NCBI GenBank assembly: GCA_014729935.1 | Contig: WJJB01000149.1 | Coordinates: 1-5,341, forward strand | From: Candidatus Bathyarchaeota archaeon | Lineage (GTDB): Archaea > Asgardarchaeota > Lokiarchaeia > Sigyniarchaeales > Sigyniarchaeaceae | Length of the DNA: 5,341 nucleotides | Direction of reading: 5' to 3' | In this document: in pieces, positions 1 to 5,341 of the stretch | Position numbering within the stretch: position 1 is the first letter of the stretch | How the letters are laid out: each line of letters starts with the position of its first letter | The notes under the pieces: model-generated | The model's database searches: none | Told to the model about the DNA's origin: nothing | What the model saw: only the letters and a program-made list of their open reading frames with translations | Position numbers and translations under genes: made by a program

Positions 1-1435
1 CCATGGATCGCTGGTATACATGAGTGATGTACTGGCGAAGCGCGTTATAAACCTCGATTTCTTCTGGATTTGGTTCTATGAGCACGATTTTTATCTTCCG
101 TTTGGGAAGTTTCCCGTGGAAGGCATGTTTCTTTTTATTTCTAATGAGAATATTCGACAGCAGGTGTTTTTCGGTTATCTTCCCAACAAGTTTCTGGCGA
201 AGCCATCCCTCCCTCCTATACAATCCATTCTTGATGTTATTTTCATTGATTTCCCAGCTTTCTTGATCGAACAGCTCGATGATTGAATTTATCATGAATT
301 CCTTCTCGAACACGTTGAGCTTTGGAAATTTCTCGAAATTCCTTAAAAGGAAATTATAATGCGAGATTTTCTCCTTGAATTCCATGAAATCTGAATATTT
401 TGGGAACATTGCTGGATCGAGCAGCTTGATCAATGAGAAAAGCTCGAACGGGTTTAGTTGCATCGGTGTCGCCGTTAGTAGTAGGACGACACCCGCCTTG
501 CTAGCGACTGCCTCTCCTAGCTCGTAATTCTTGGTCTTGCGATGAGAGCCGGAACTATTATGATATCTTCTCAGGTGATGCGCTTCATCGAAAATGGCAA
601 TATCGAAATTTACTTCCTTGATTAGCTTCCTGTGTTCGTCCCGTCTTGCTAGCTGGAGGGAAGTCAGTATCATTCTCTTTGTTTTCCACGGATTGAGATT
701 TGCATTATCTCGCTTCAATTTCCTAATTAATGATCCATCAAACACGGTGAAATCCAAGTTGAATTTGGATTCGAGCTCGAACTTCCACTGTAGTACGAGG
801 CTTGCTGGCACGATGATGATAGCCCGGTTCACAATCTTTCTAAGGGATAGTTCTTTCAAGACGGCACATGCTTCAATGGTTTTTCCAAGCCCCACTTCAT
901 CACAAAGCAAGAAGCGGGATGGATAATTTCCGAGAACTTGGTTTATAACCGAGATTTGGTAGGGGAAGGCTTCTATTCTTCCATGGCAGATAGCTTGAAA
1001 CCTGGAATCCGTGGGAAGTATATAATCAAGGAAATATCCCGTAATGAAGAGGCCATGAATCTGGGAAGGAATGATGAGACCTGGATTGAGATCCTTAACT
1101 TGCCTAACGCCAGGCATGATTTTCTTGATGACTGTTTCCTTGAGATTCTTCTTAACCCGGGGATTCATGAATTCTATCTCGTAATGAAAGTATCCATCGG
1201 CATCTGACTTCGGGGAATCCAGTATCCTCCCGATACCGTAAGTTGTTTTCACGAGCATTCCAGCTGGTATTTCAGCATGAATCAATTCATGGTTGTAGAA
1301 TACCTTCACCGGGGAACCTTGGAACACCACCTTGTAATATGATCCAACCTCCTCCTTCACTATCCTGAAAATTTCCCCGAGACCCAATTTCTGGTTGTTT
1401 CTAATGAAAACTTTCATGCTTTGTTTGAAATTCAT
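1..1435 (-). CDS. RapA-like SNF2 family DEAD/DEAH helicase, N-terminal 478 residues (3' end outside window)
   Basis: An uninterrupted frame runs from ATG at 1435 off the window edge; I translated it by hand and saw no stop. It encodes the first RecA-like lobe of a superfamily 2 SNF2 ATPase: F157/Q160 (FPYQ) before motif I, Walker A DEVGLGKT (179-186), motif Ia PASLVLQW (210-217), Walker B DEAHH (283-287) and motif III TATP (321-324). Residues about 16-110 look like two small SH3/Tudor-like beta domains: one begins LGLGEIFRI (17-25), resembling the LGLG start of bacterial RapA Tudor domain 1, and the other contains LVKTTYGIGRI (61-71). RapA proteins are near 950-1000 residues, so the second lobe (motifs IV-VI) should lie below position 1. 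The start is supported by AGGTGAG at 1448-1442, six bases before the ATG. Known family role: remodelling stalled RNA polymerase or other protein-nucleic acid complexes. A role here is inference; another SNF2 subfamily is possible. Confidence 0.9.
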   Translation of the reverse strand, partial: MNFKQSMKVFIRNNQKLGLGEIFRIVKEEVGSYYKVVFQGSPVKVFYNHELIHAEIPAGMLVKTTYGIGRILDSPKSDADGYFHYEIEFMNPRVKKNLKETVIKKIMPGVRQVKDLNPGLIIPSQIHGLFITGYFLDYILPTDSRFQAICHGRIEAFPYQISVINQVLGNYPSRFLLCDEVGLGKTIEACAVLKELSLRKIVNRAIIIVPASLVLQWKFELESKFNLDFTVFDGSLIRKLKRDNANLNPWKTKRMILTSLQLARRDEHRKLIKEVNFDIAIFDEAHHLRRYHNSSGSHRKTKNYELGEAVASKAGVVLLLTATPMQLNPFELFSLIKLLDPAMFPKYSDFMEFKEKISHYNFLLRNFEKFPKLNVFEKEFMINSIIELFDQESWEINENNIKNGLYRREGWLRQKLVGKITEKHLLSNILIRNKKKHAFHGKLPKRKIKIVLIEPNPEEIEVYNALRQYITHVYQRSM

Positions 1436-1441
1436 GGAATA

Positions 1442-1448
1442 CTCACCT
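1442..1448 (-). promoter_or_regulatory. Shine-Dalgarno sequence of the helicase gene
   Basis: AGGTGAG on the minus strand, followed by six bases and then ATG (1435-1433). This is a good match to the archaeal/bacterial anti-SD core and fixes the helicase start. It suggests translation from a leadered mRNA. Confidence 0.7.
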
Positions 1449-1455
1449 ATCTTTG

Positions 1456-1468
1456 TAGATTCAATCTA
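1456..1468. repeat. Short near-perfect palindrome in the nucleotidyltransferase-helicase gap
   Basis: TAGATT-C-AATCTA: two 6-base arms that are exact reverse complements around one central base, lying 21 bases upstream of the helicase ATG and just upstream of its Shine-Dalgarno sequence. It could be a small regulator site or mRNA hairpin, although folding would leave a minimal loop. A palindrome this short and AT-rich can easily arise by chance. Confidence 0.3.
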
Positions 1469-1490
1469 AAATCTTTGGCAATGACCCGAG

Positions 1491-2339
1491 TTACTTTAAA
1501 TCAAGTGCTGCTGGGGTGTCCACATCTATCCACTTGAAGTGCTCTCCCAAGCGGGATACACGGCACAAGTTTAAATTAGTCTTGAACTCGTGGCTGGTGT
1601 TAATATTATCCTTAATCCAAGCTCGTAGGAACTCACTGAAAAGGGAAAATCCTTTTGTGGTATATCGTGATGCTTCAAGTAAGATATTCAAGTGAATTGC
1701 CATTATTGGGACGATAGGGCATTGCAATAAGGTTTTTTCGAATAGCTCATGAAATTTACTTGGAATTAAAGATTTCAATGTAGTATAGTTATCAATGTTC
1801 GATTTGGTTTCTTCATCCTTTCTATCATCGACCAAAACATGCATCTTACTTCGAGAGGACATCATGCCCCTCCCTGCAGGTCCAGCAAGGTGCCAAATGG
1901 CTTTCCTATCGATGATCAAATCCGACGGTGCGATCATGATTATTTTGTCAAAATTTTCTCTATCGAAAATTTTTTCATCGGAGAGATATGCAAGAATGCC
2001 TGATAGAGTATACAAGGGTCCTTTCCTGTAATCTAGACTTGGATCTGGTGGTACGGTGGTAACTGGAAGATCAGATAAGCATCGCTTGGCGTAGGATTCT
2101 ATTCGTTCTTGCTTGTATCCTGTTGCTATATACACATGATCTATACCCCCTTGTACAAGCGTTTCCACTAGGATACCCAAGATGGTATCTCGTTTGCAAT
2201 ATGGGGGACGAAAATCCTTGGCAACCTGTATCAATCCCTTTGGAATGAGAGATACCGGTTTTTTATTCTCTCCCGTGGATATGCTGATTTGATTGAAGAA
2301 TCTACTTCCATTCCCAGCTGCGAGTATGATTGCATCCAT
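1491..2339 (-). CDS. Nucleotidyltransferase of the sugar-phosphate / MobA-like superfamily (GT-A fold)
   Basis: A complete 282-residue protein. The N-terminus has the nucleotide-binding signature LAAGNGSRF (6-14), followed later by the PKG lysine (P33-K34). Next come the usual strand-helix pair GGIDHVYIATGYKQERI (64-80), a KGPLYTL segment (106-112), a probable metal-binding aspartate in APSDLIID (D140), and a C-terminal WIDVDTP (270-276), typical of sugar-phosphate and inositol-phosphate nucleotidyltransferases. The family transfers NMP from an NTP to a phosphorylated sugar, polyol or cofactor precursor; the substrate cannot be read from the sequence. The stretch between the glycine-rich loop and the PK lysine is longer than in a minimal member and is polar (about residues 15-32). 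The start lies 10 bases after the map stop and has its own GAGG Shine-Dalgarno sequence, so co-transcription with map is likely. Alternatives are a MobA-like guanylyltransferase or an inositol-1-phosphate cytidylyltransferase. Confidence 0.85.
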   Translation of the reverse strand: MDAIILAAGNGSRFFNQISISTGENKKPVSLIPKGLIQVAKDFRPPYCKRDTILGILVETLVQGGIDHVYIATGYKQERIESYAKRCLSDLPVTTVPPDPSLDYRKGPLYTLSGILAYLSDEKIFDRENFDKIIMIAPSDLIIDRKAIWHLAGPAGRGMMSSRSKMHVLVDDRKDEETKSNIDNYTTLKSLIPSKFHELFEKTLLQCPIVPIMAIHLNILLEASRYTTKGFSLFSEFLRAWIKDNINTSHEFKTNLNLCRVSRLGEHFKWIDVDTPAALDLK

Positions 2340-2343
2340 ATTT

Positions 2344-2347
2344 CCTC
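2344..2347 (-). promoter_or_regulatory. Shine-Dalgarno sequence of the nucleotidyltransferase, in the map-nucleotidyltransferase junction
   Basis: GAGG on the minus strand sits four bases before the ATG at 2339-2337, directly behind the map stop (TGA, 2352-2350). The whole junction is stop, SD, start within about 16 bases, which supports translational coupling of the two genes. Confidence 0.55.
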
Positions 2348-2349
2348 AT

Positions 2350-3234
2350 TCAAGCGATTTTGGTGGTAATTTCAGCATTACTTTCATTTACGATGACCGT
2401 GTGTTCAGCTTGACTTACCTTCCCGCCTTTATGTTCCATCAGGATCTTGTAACCTTCCAAGACATCAAGGGATATTAATTTTTTAATGGCCCCGTCAATT
2501 GTGGCTTTCTTCGTTATTCCATGGAGCCAACGCGGGCTGAAAGGCAGGTTATTGTAATTCTTTCGAATTTTTTCAATCATCATTTTCAGCTGAAAGCTAA
2601 CTTGTCTTTTCGGGCGTTTCTTGAAACGGAAAATGTACCATTCTGGCCCATCCACGACGAAACCAGCTCCATCAGTGGCAAAAGGTTCGATGGCAAATGC
2701 ATCCCCTTCCTTGATGATATAACTCTGCCCTGAACCAACATTTGGAACGAAAGTACCTGAATGTAAGACGAATTGCTCGAGTGAATGCCCTCCAAGGTTT
2801 CTAATGGGAAGAAATCCCGCATTTTTTATGGTTTTTTCGATGACGGCTCCCACTTGTAAGACATCATTTCCTGGCTTGAATTGCTTAATCGCAGCCTCCA
2901 GTGCCCTTTCACTGGTGTCTATCAATTTCCTAATTTTGCCACCCGAGTTATCAATATCAACGGATATGGCGTGATCGGATATATAGCCATCCACGTGCCC
3001 GCCGACATCTATCTTGACAATTCCTTCGTCGGGAAGGATCGATGCATCATCAATCGGTGGAGAATAATGTGCAGCACAATTATTGATAGAGATATTCACT
3101 GGGAAGGAGAGACCGACGCCGTTCTCCTTGATACAGGCTTCCACCTTAGTTGCAATTTCAATAAGGGATGCACCTGGTTTAATCAATGATCTCGCTAGCT
3201 CGGTTGCTTTAGCGTTAACAGAACCCGCTTTCAT
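2350..3234 (-). CDS. map: Methionine aminopeptidase, type II (archaeal)
   Basis: This cytosolic dimetal protease removes the initiator Met from nascent proteins. The protein has 294 residues, close to the 295 of the Pyrococcus furiosus enzyme as I remember it. All five expected metal ligands are present: D76 (KIDVG), D87 (SDHA), H150 (GGHSLE), E183 (IEPFAT) and E277 (AEHT). The catalytic-pocket histidines H56 (AAHYSP) and H158 (LHSG) are also there. The winged-helix-like insertion that defines type II enzymes is seen at about 205-270, including LPFSPRWL. The ATG at 3234 is the only standard start near the N-terminus. In-frame codons continue upstream to a TAA at 3264-3262 and encode REKY just before MKAG, resembling the EKLMKAG of Pyrococcus, so a slightly longer protein from a non-standard start cannot be excluded. 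The Shine-Dalgarno match before 3234 is weak. The nucleotidyltransferase follows after 10 bases. Confidence 0.96.
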   Translation of the reverse strand: MKAGSVNAKATELARSLIKPGASLIEIATKVEACIKENGVGLSFPVNISINNCAAHYSPPIDDASILPDEGIVKIDVGGHVDGYISDHAISVDIDNSGGKIRKLIDTSERALEAAIKQFKPGNDVLQVGAVIEKTIKNAGFLPIRNLGGHSLEQFVLHSGTFVPNVGSGQSYIIKEGDAFAIEPFATDGAGFVVDGPEWYIFRFKKRPKRQVSFQLKMMIEKIRKNYNNLPFSPRWLHGITKKATIDGAIKKLISLDVLEGYKILMEHKGGKVSQAEHTVIVNESNAEITTKIA

Positions 3235-3270
3235 GTATTTCTCTCTTATCCGTAAATCCAGTTATAGCAC

Positions 3271-3286
3271 CTTGTTTAATTTCGGG
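3271..3286 (-). promoter_or_regulatory. Possible archaeal BRE/TATA promoter of map
   Basis: On the minus strand the sequence CCCGAAATTAAACAAG has a purine-rich BRE-like part followed by an AT-rich TATA-like part. Transcription normally starts about 25 bases downstream, here near 3250, which would give a short leader before the map ATG at 3234. The match is by eye to a loose consensus in an AT-rich gap. If correct, map and the downstream genes have their own promoter rather than depending only on read-through from aspS. Confidence 0.3.
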
Positions 3287-3287
3287 T

Positions 3288-3313
3288 AGGGAATTGGTTT
3301 CCAGCAATTCCCT
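3288..3313. repeat. Perfect 9-bp inverted repeat (AGGGAATTG / CAATTCCCT) in the aspS-map gap
   Basis: The arms 3288-3296 and 3305-3313 are exact reverse complements separated by eight bases. The element lies about 50 bases downstream of the aspS stop and about 55 bases upstream of the map ATG, directly next to the possible BRE/TATA element. No T-tract follows it in the direction of transcription, so it does not look like an intrinsic terminator. It could be a dimeric regulator site or an RNA hairpin in the intergenic transcript. Confidence 0.55.
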
Positions 3314-3330
3314 TGTGTTTCGTGATATTG

Positions 3331-3363
3331 AATGATTTTGTAATGAAAGAAGGAAATGGTATC
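3331..3363 (-). terminator. Pyrimidine-rich tract after aspS, possible weak archaeal termination region
   Basis: Immediately after the aspS stop the minus strand reads ACCATTTCCTTCTTTCATT, a run rich in T and C. Archaeal RNA polymerase often terminates at oligo-T stretches without a hairpin, but the T runs here are at most three bases, so any termination would be partial at best. Confidence 0.15.
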
Positions 3364-4686
3364 TCAAGGACTCAATCGATCCGGTGTGCGTGGGTAAAGC
3401 ACGGCTTCCCTGATATCGGATGCTCCCGTGATCATGGTGAGAAACCTGGCAATTCCGAAACCAAGTCCCGCATGCGGTGGCATCCCAAAATCGAAGGCTT
3501 TCAAGTGCCCTTCAAATGATTTCGGATTTAAGTCCTTTTCCCTCAATCGTTTAATTAAAATATCCTTATCGTGCACCCTGGTACCACCACTTGCAAGCTC
3601 GAGCCAACCCATTTGAAGATCAAATGATTCCGACACTTTTGGATCCTTTCTTGATGGCATGATATAGAATGGCTTTTGTTCTGTTGGCCAGTGTGTGATG
3701 TAGTAGTACCCCTTGAGGATCTTGTCCAATTTTCTATAGGCTTCGGTGTCGATATCTTCACCCCATTCGATACTCACTTTCCCTTTTCTTTCGAGCAGAT
3801 CAAGGATTTCAGTATAGGTATAACGGGGGAGGGGAAGTTCAGGGATGAAGAGCTTTTGTTGCAATCCCTTGAGTTCCGGTTGGCATTCCTTGTTAATCCT
3901 TTCTAGCGTATGAACCAATGCTTCTTCGAAGGTTTCCAAAACATCATTCATGTTTGCAAACGCCATTTCTAAATCCAGTACCAAGATCTCGCATAGATGT
4001 CGCTTTGTATGGGATTTTTCCGCCCTGTAGCAAAATGCTATTTCATATACATTTTCAAACACGCTTGATAGCTGTTCCTTGTACAGTTGTGCAGATTGAC
4101 TCAGGAATGCTTCCTGATCAAAATAAATGATTGGAAATAACTCCGTTCCACCCTCGGTTGCCGAACCGATGATTTTAGGTGTGGATATCTCGGTAAAATG
4201 GTTTTGATTGAAATAATCCCGGAATCCAAAAAGCATCTCATGCTGGATCTTAAAAATTGCCTGGGATTTGCGAAGCCTTAGATCAAGCACTCGGTTGTTT
4301 AATCTAGTGTCCAATTCAGCCTTCTGTCCTTCGACCAGTGGTAATTGCTGCAATGTGGTATTGAGTACCTTGATACCTATTGGGATGATTTCGAATCCCC
4401 CTGGAGCCCTACCTTCTTCGCGCACTTTCCCTTTAACCAGAACTGCCCACATGGTCCCGAGTTCCGTTATTAAACTCCTCACTTCATCTGGGATATCTGG
4501 ATTATCATCCTTTGCTGTTACCTGGCAGCTACCTTCACGATCTTGCAGGTTGAAAAAGGTCAATCCCCCCAAATCCTTTGTTTTCGTCACCCATCCACCA
4601 ATAATTACTTCCCTTCCATCCATGTCGGGAGTGATTTCACTCGTGTAATGCGTTTTTCTCCAATCTTCAAGGTTATCAAGTTCCAT
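3364..4686 (-). CDS. aspS: Aspartyl-tRNA synthetase, archaeal type (possibly non-discriminating)
   Basis: This class IIb synthetase attaches Asp to tRNA in the cytosol. From ATG 4686 it has 440 residues, normal for the archaeal form. An OB-fold anticodon domain occupies about 12-108 (THYTSEI, GGWVTKTKDLGG). The catalytic core has motif 1 (FTEISTPKI, 163-171), the Asp-type QLYK (199-202), motif 2 (YRAE 219-222, RHLCE 228-232) and motif 3 (GLGFGIARF, R414). QLYK and LDLEMAF separate it from AsnRS. At the two positions reported to set tRNA specificity in archaeal AspRS (Trp and Lys in the Asp-only Thermococcus enzyme, as I recall), this protein has T34 and P95; Pro at the second is the non-discriminating state. 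Motif 3 has Ala413 where the family commonly has Glu. An in-frame GTG at 4704 would add six residues (MEGCII). I prefer the ATG, which has GGAAGG ten bases upstream. Confidence 0.97.
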   Translation of the reverse strand: MELDNLEDWRKTHYTSEITPDMDGREVIIGGWVTKTKDLGGLTFFNLQDREGSCQVTAKDDNPDIPDEVRSLITELGTMWAVLVKGKVREEGRAPGGFEIIPIGIKVLNTTLQQLPLVEGQKAELDTRLNNRVLDLRLRKSQAIFKIQHEMLFGFRDYFNQNHFTEISTPKIIGSATEGGTELFPIIYFDQEAFLSQSAQLYKEQLSSVFENVYEIAFCYRAEKSHTKRHLCEILVLDLEMAFANMNDVLETFEEALVHTLERINKECQPELKGLQQKLFIPELPLPRYTYTEILDLLERKGKVSIEWGEDIDTEAYRKLDKILKGYYYITHWPTEQKPFYIMPSRKDPKVSESFDLQMGWLELASGGTRVHDKDILIKRLREKDLNPKSFEGHLKAFDFGMPPHAGLGFGIARFLTMITGASDIREAVLYPRTPDRLSP

Positions 4687-4743
4687 TATGATGCAGCCTT
4701 CCACGGGTTTACGTAGATTCTATTAATCTCCAAGGATGGACGG

Positions 4744-4760
4744 GATTTGAAAATTTCTCT
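4744..4760 (-). promoter_or_regulatory. Possible weak promoter element upstream of aspS
   Basis: The minus strand reads AGAGAAATTTTCAAATC in the truD-aspS gap, a purine run followed by an AT-rich stretch that loosely resembles BRE plus TATA. A start about 25 bases downstream would leave a leader of roughly 20 to 40 bases before the aspS GTG or ATG. The match is weak. The 76-94 base gap is otherwise featureless, so read-through from truD is equally possible. Confidence 0.2.
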
Positions 4761-4780
4761 TCCTCATCCTCACATTGGTT

Positions 4781-5341
4781 TTACAGGTATTGATTATCAA
4801 TCTTCATGATTTCCCTGAGAAACATGGTAGCATAAGTCCCCTTTGGTAGAGAAAAGGATATCTTGCAGGCTTGCTTTCCAGGGAAAATATCATCTGGTAT
4901 CACTTCAATTAAATTGAATCCCCTTGGATACAGAGCTAGAGGACGATAAATTCCATTCAGGTTTATATCCAAGTTGAATTCTGGTTTTTTCAGGAATCCC
5001 CGTTCTATCTCCTCTTCATTGAACAGAACTTGGTAGTAGTTCCAAGCAGGATTTTCTTTATTTACTCGTACCTTTCTTCCAATGACTGGGATGGTGATGC
5101 AAGCCTTTCCGAGCTTGATATATTCCTCAAGCATTTCTTGGTTGTCCTTATTAACGATATATCTCACCTTGGTCACTTGACCATTTTTCTTATCAAGAAG
5201 GGAGACAAGTTCACCGTTTACAGGTGTTGTAAGATCGTTCCCCATTTCATCCACCCGTAAACTCGATATTTCGTTAAACAGGAAAGATTGGTATGCATAA
5301 ACGTATATGGAAACAATGGATGGTGGTAAAGCTCTAATCGC
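4781..5341 (-). CDS. truD: tRNA pseudouridine synthase TruD/Pus7 family, C-terminal 186 residues (5' end outside window)
   Basis: The frame is open from the window edge to TAA at 4783-4781. The first 29 codons above 5254 carry the TruD signature VYAYQSFLFNEISSLR (fragment residues 14-29), so the GTG at 5254 is internal and not the start. The family-specific end LPKGTYATMFLREIMK (165-180) closes the protein. TPVNGE, a segment typical of the TRUD insertion domain, follows the signature. The catalytic Asp and the N-terminal half lie beyond 5341; archaeal members are commonly 400-450 residues, so a bit less than half is seen. TruD converts U13 of tRNA to pseudouridine; archaeal and eukaryotic Pus7 relatives also modify U35 of tRNA-Tyr precursors. 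Which site this one modifies cannot be told here. It is oriented with aspS and forms a translation-related neighbourhood with it. Confidence 0.94.
   Translation of the reverse strand, partial: AIRALPPSIVSIYVYAYQSFLFNEISSLRVDEMGNDLTTPVNGELVSLLDKKNGQVTKVRYIVNKDNQEMLEEYIKLGKACITIPVIGRKVRVNKENPAWNYYQVLFNEEEIERGFLKKPEFNLDINLNGIYRPLALYPRGFNLIEVIPDDIFPGKQACKISFSLPKGTYATMFLREIMKIDNQYL

Noticed and set aside
20..1207. Several plus-strand open frames (20-286, 594-926, 938-1207)
   Set aside because: They lie antisense to the continuous helicase frame, which carries all SNF2 motifs; their translations show no recognisable domain.
1..1435. Helicase as part of a phage-defence system (for example a DISARM-like SNF2 component)
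   Set aside because: There is no methyltransferase, nuclease or phospholipase-D gene nearby; the neighbours are housekeeping genes and the N-terminus looks RapA-like. The genes below position 1 are not visible, so this is not fully excluded.
3288..3313. Inverted repeat as an intrinsic terminator of aspS
   Set aside because: No T-run follows the hairpin in the minus-strand direction, and it lies about 50 bases past the stop beside a promoter-like stretch.
3235..3363. A tRNA or small RNA gene in the aspS-map gap
   Set aside because: No cloverleaf, no T-loop GTTCRA motif and no box C/D or H/ACA arrangement could be found on either strand.
4268..4648. A 126-codon plus-strand open frame
   Set aside because: It is antisense to the conserved OB fold of aspS, rich in Ser/Pro/Leu as expected of a shadow frame, and has no domain signature.
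3364..4704. Asparaginyl-tRNA synthetase instead of aspartyl
   Set aside because: QLYK and LDLEMAF match AspRS; AsnRS normally has QLYLE and EPEMAF at these places.
4781..5254. A 157-residue gene starting at GTG 5254
   Set aside because: The frame stays open above 5254 to the window edge and those codons carry the TruD signature AYQSFLFN, so the GTG is internal.

Overview
The window is a compact archaeal housekeeping block. Five protein genes all lie on the minus strand. Read in their own direction, from high to low coordinates, they are: the C-terminal part of a TruD/Pus7 tRNA pseudouridine synthase, an archaeal-type aspartyl-tRNA synthetase, a type II methionine aminopeptidase, a nucleotidyltransferase of the sugar-phosphate/MobA-like GT-A superfamily, and the N-terminal half of a RapA-like SNF2 helicase that runs off the low end of the window. 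Archaeal origin is inferred from three things: the short AspRS with an N-terminal OB fold and no bacterial GAD insertion, the roughly 295-residue MetAP that aligns closely with what I recall of the Pyrococcus enzyme, and TruD as direct neighbour. Base composition looks to be in the low-to-mid 40s % G+C by eye. The sequence does not let me name the phylum.

Layout: 5341-4781 truD (5' end outside the window); a 76-94 base gap; 4686-3364 aspS (a GTG at 4704 is an alternative start); a 129-base gap that holds a perfect 9-bp inverted repeat next to a possible BRE/TATA element; 3234-2350 map; a 10-base gap with a Shine-Dalgarno sequence; 2339-1491 the nucleotidyltransferase; a 55-base gap with a strong Shine-Dalgarno sequence; 1435-1 the helicase (3' end outside). 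The longest gap is 129 bases, so no large region is unexplained.

Function: the first three genes act on protein synthesis (tRNA modification, tRNA charging, N-terminal Met removal). The nucleotidyltransferase is tightly coupled to map and probably shares its transcript. The helicase may continue the same unit or have its own start. I found no mobile element, CRISPR array, RNA gene or defence island. The points most worth a second look are the mixed tRNA-specificity signature of the AspRS (Pro at one diagnostic position, Thr at the other) with an altered motif 3, the tandem SH3/Tudor-like front end of the helicase, the inverted repeat upstream of map, and the ambiguous N-terminus of map.
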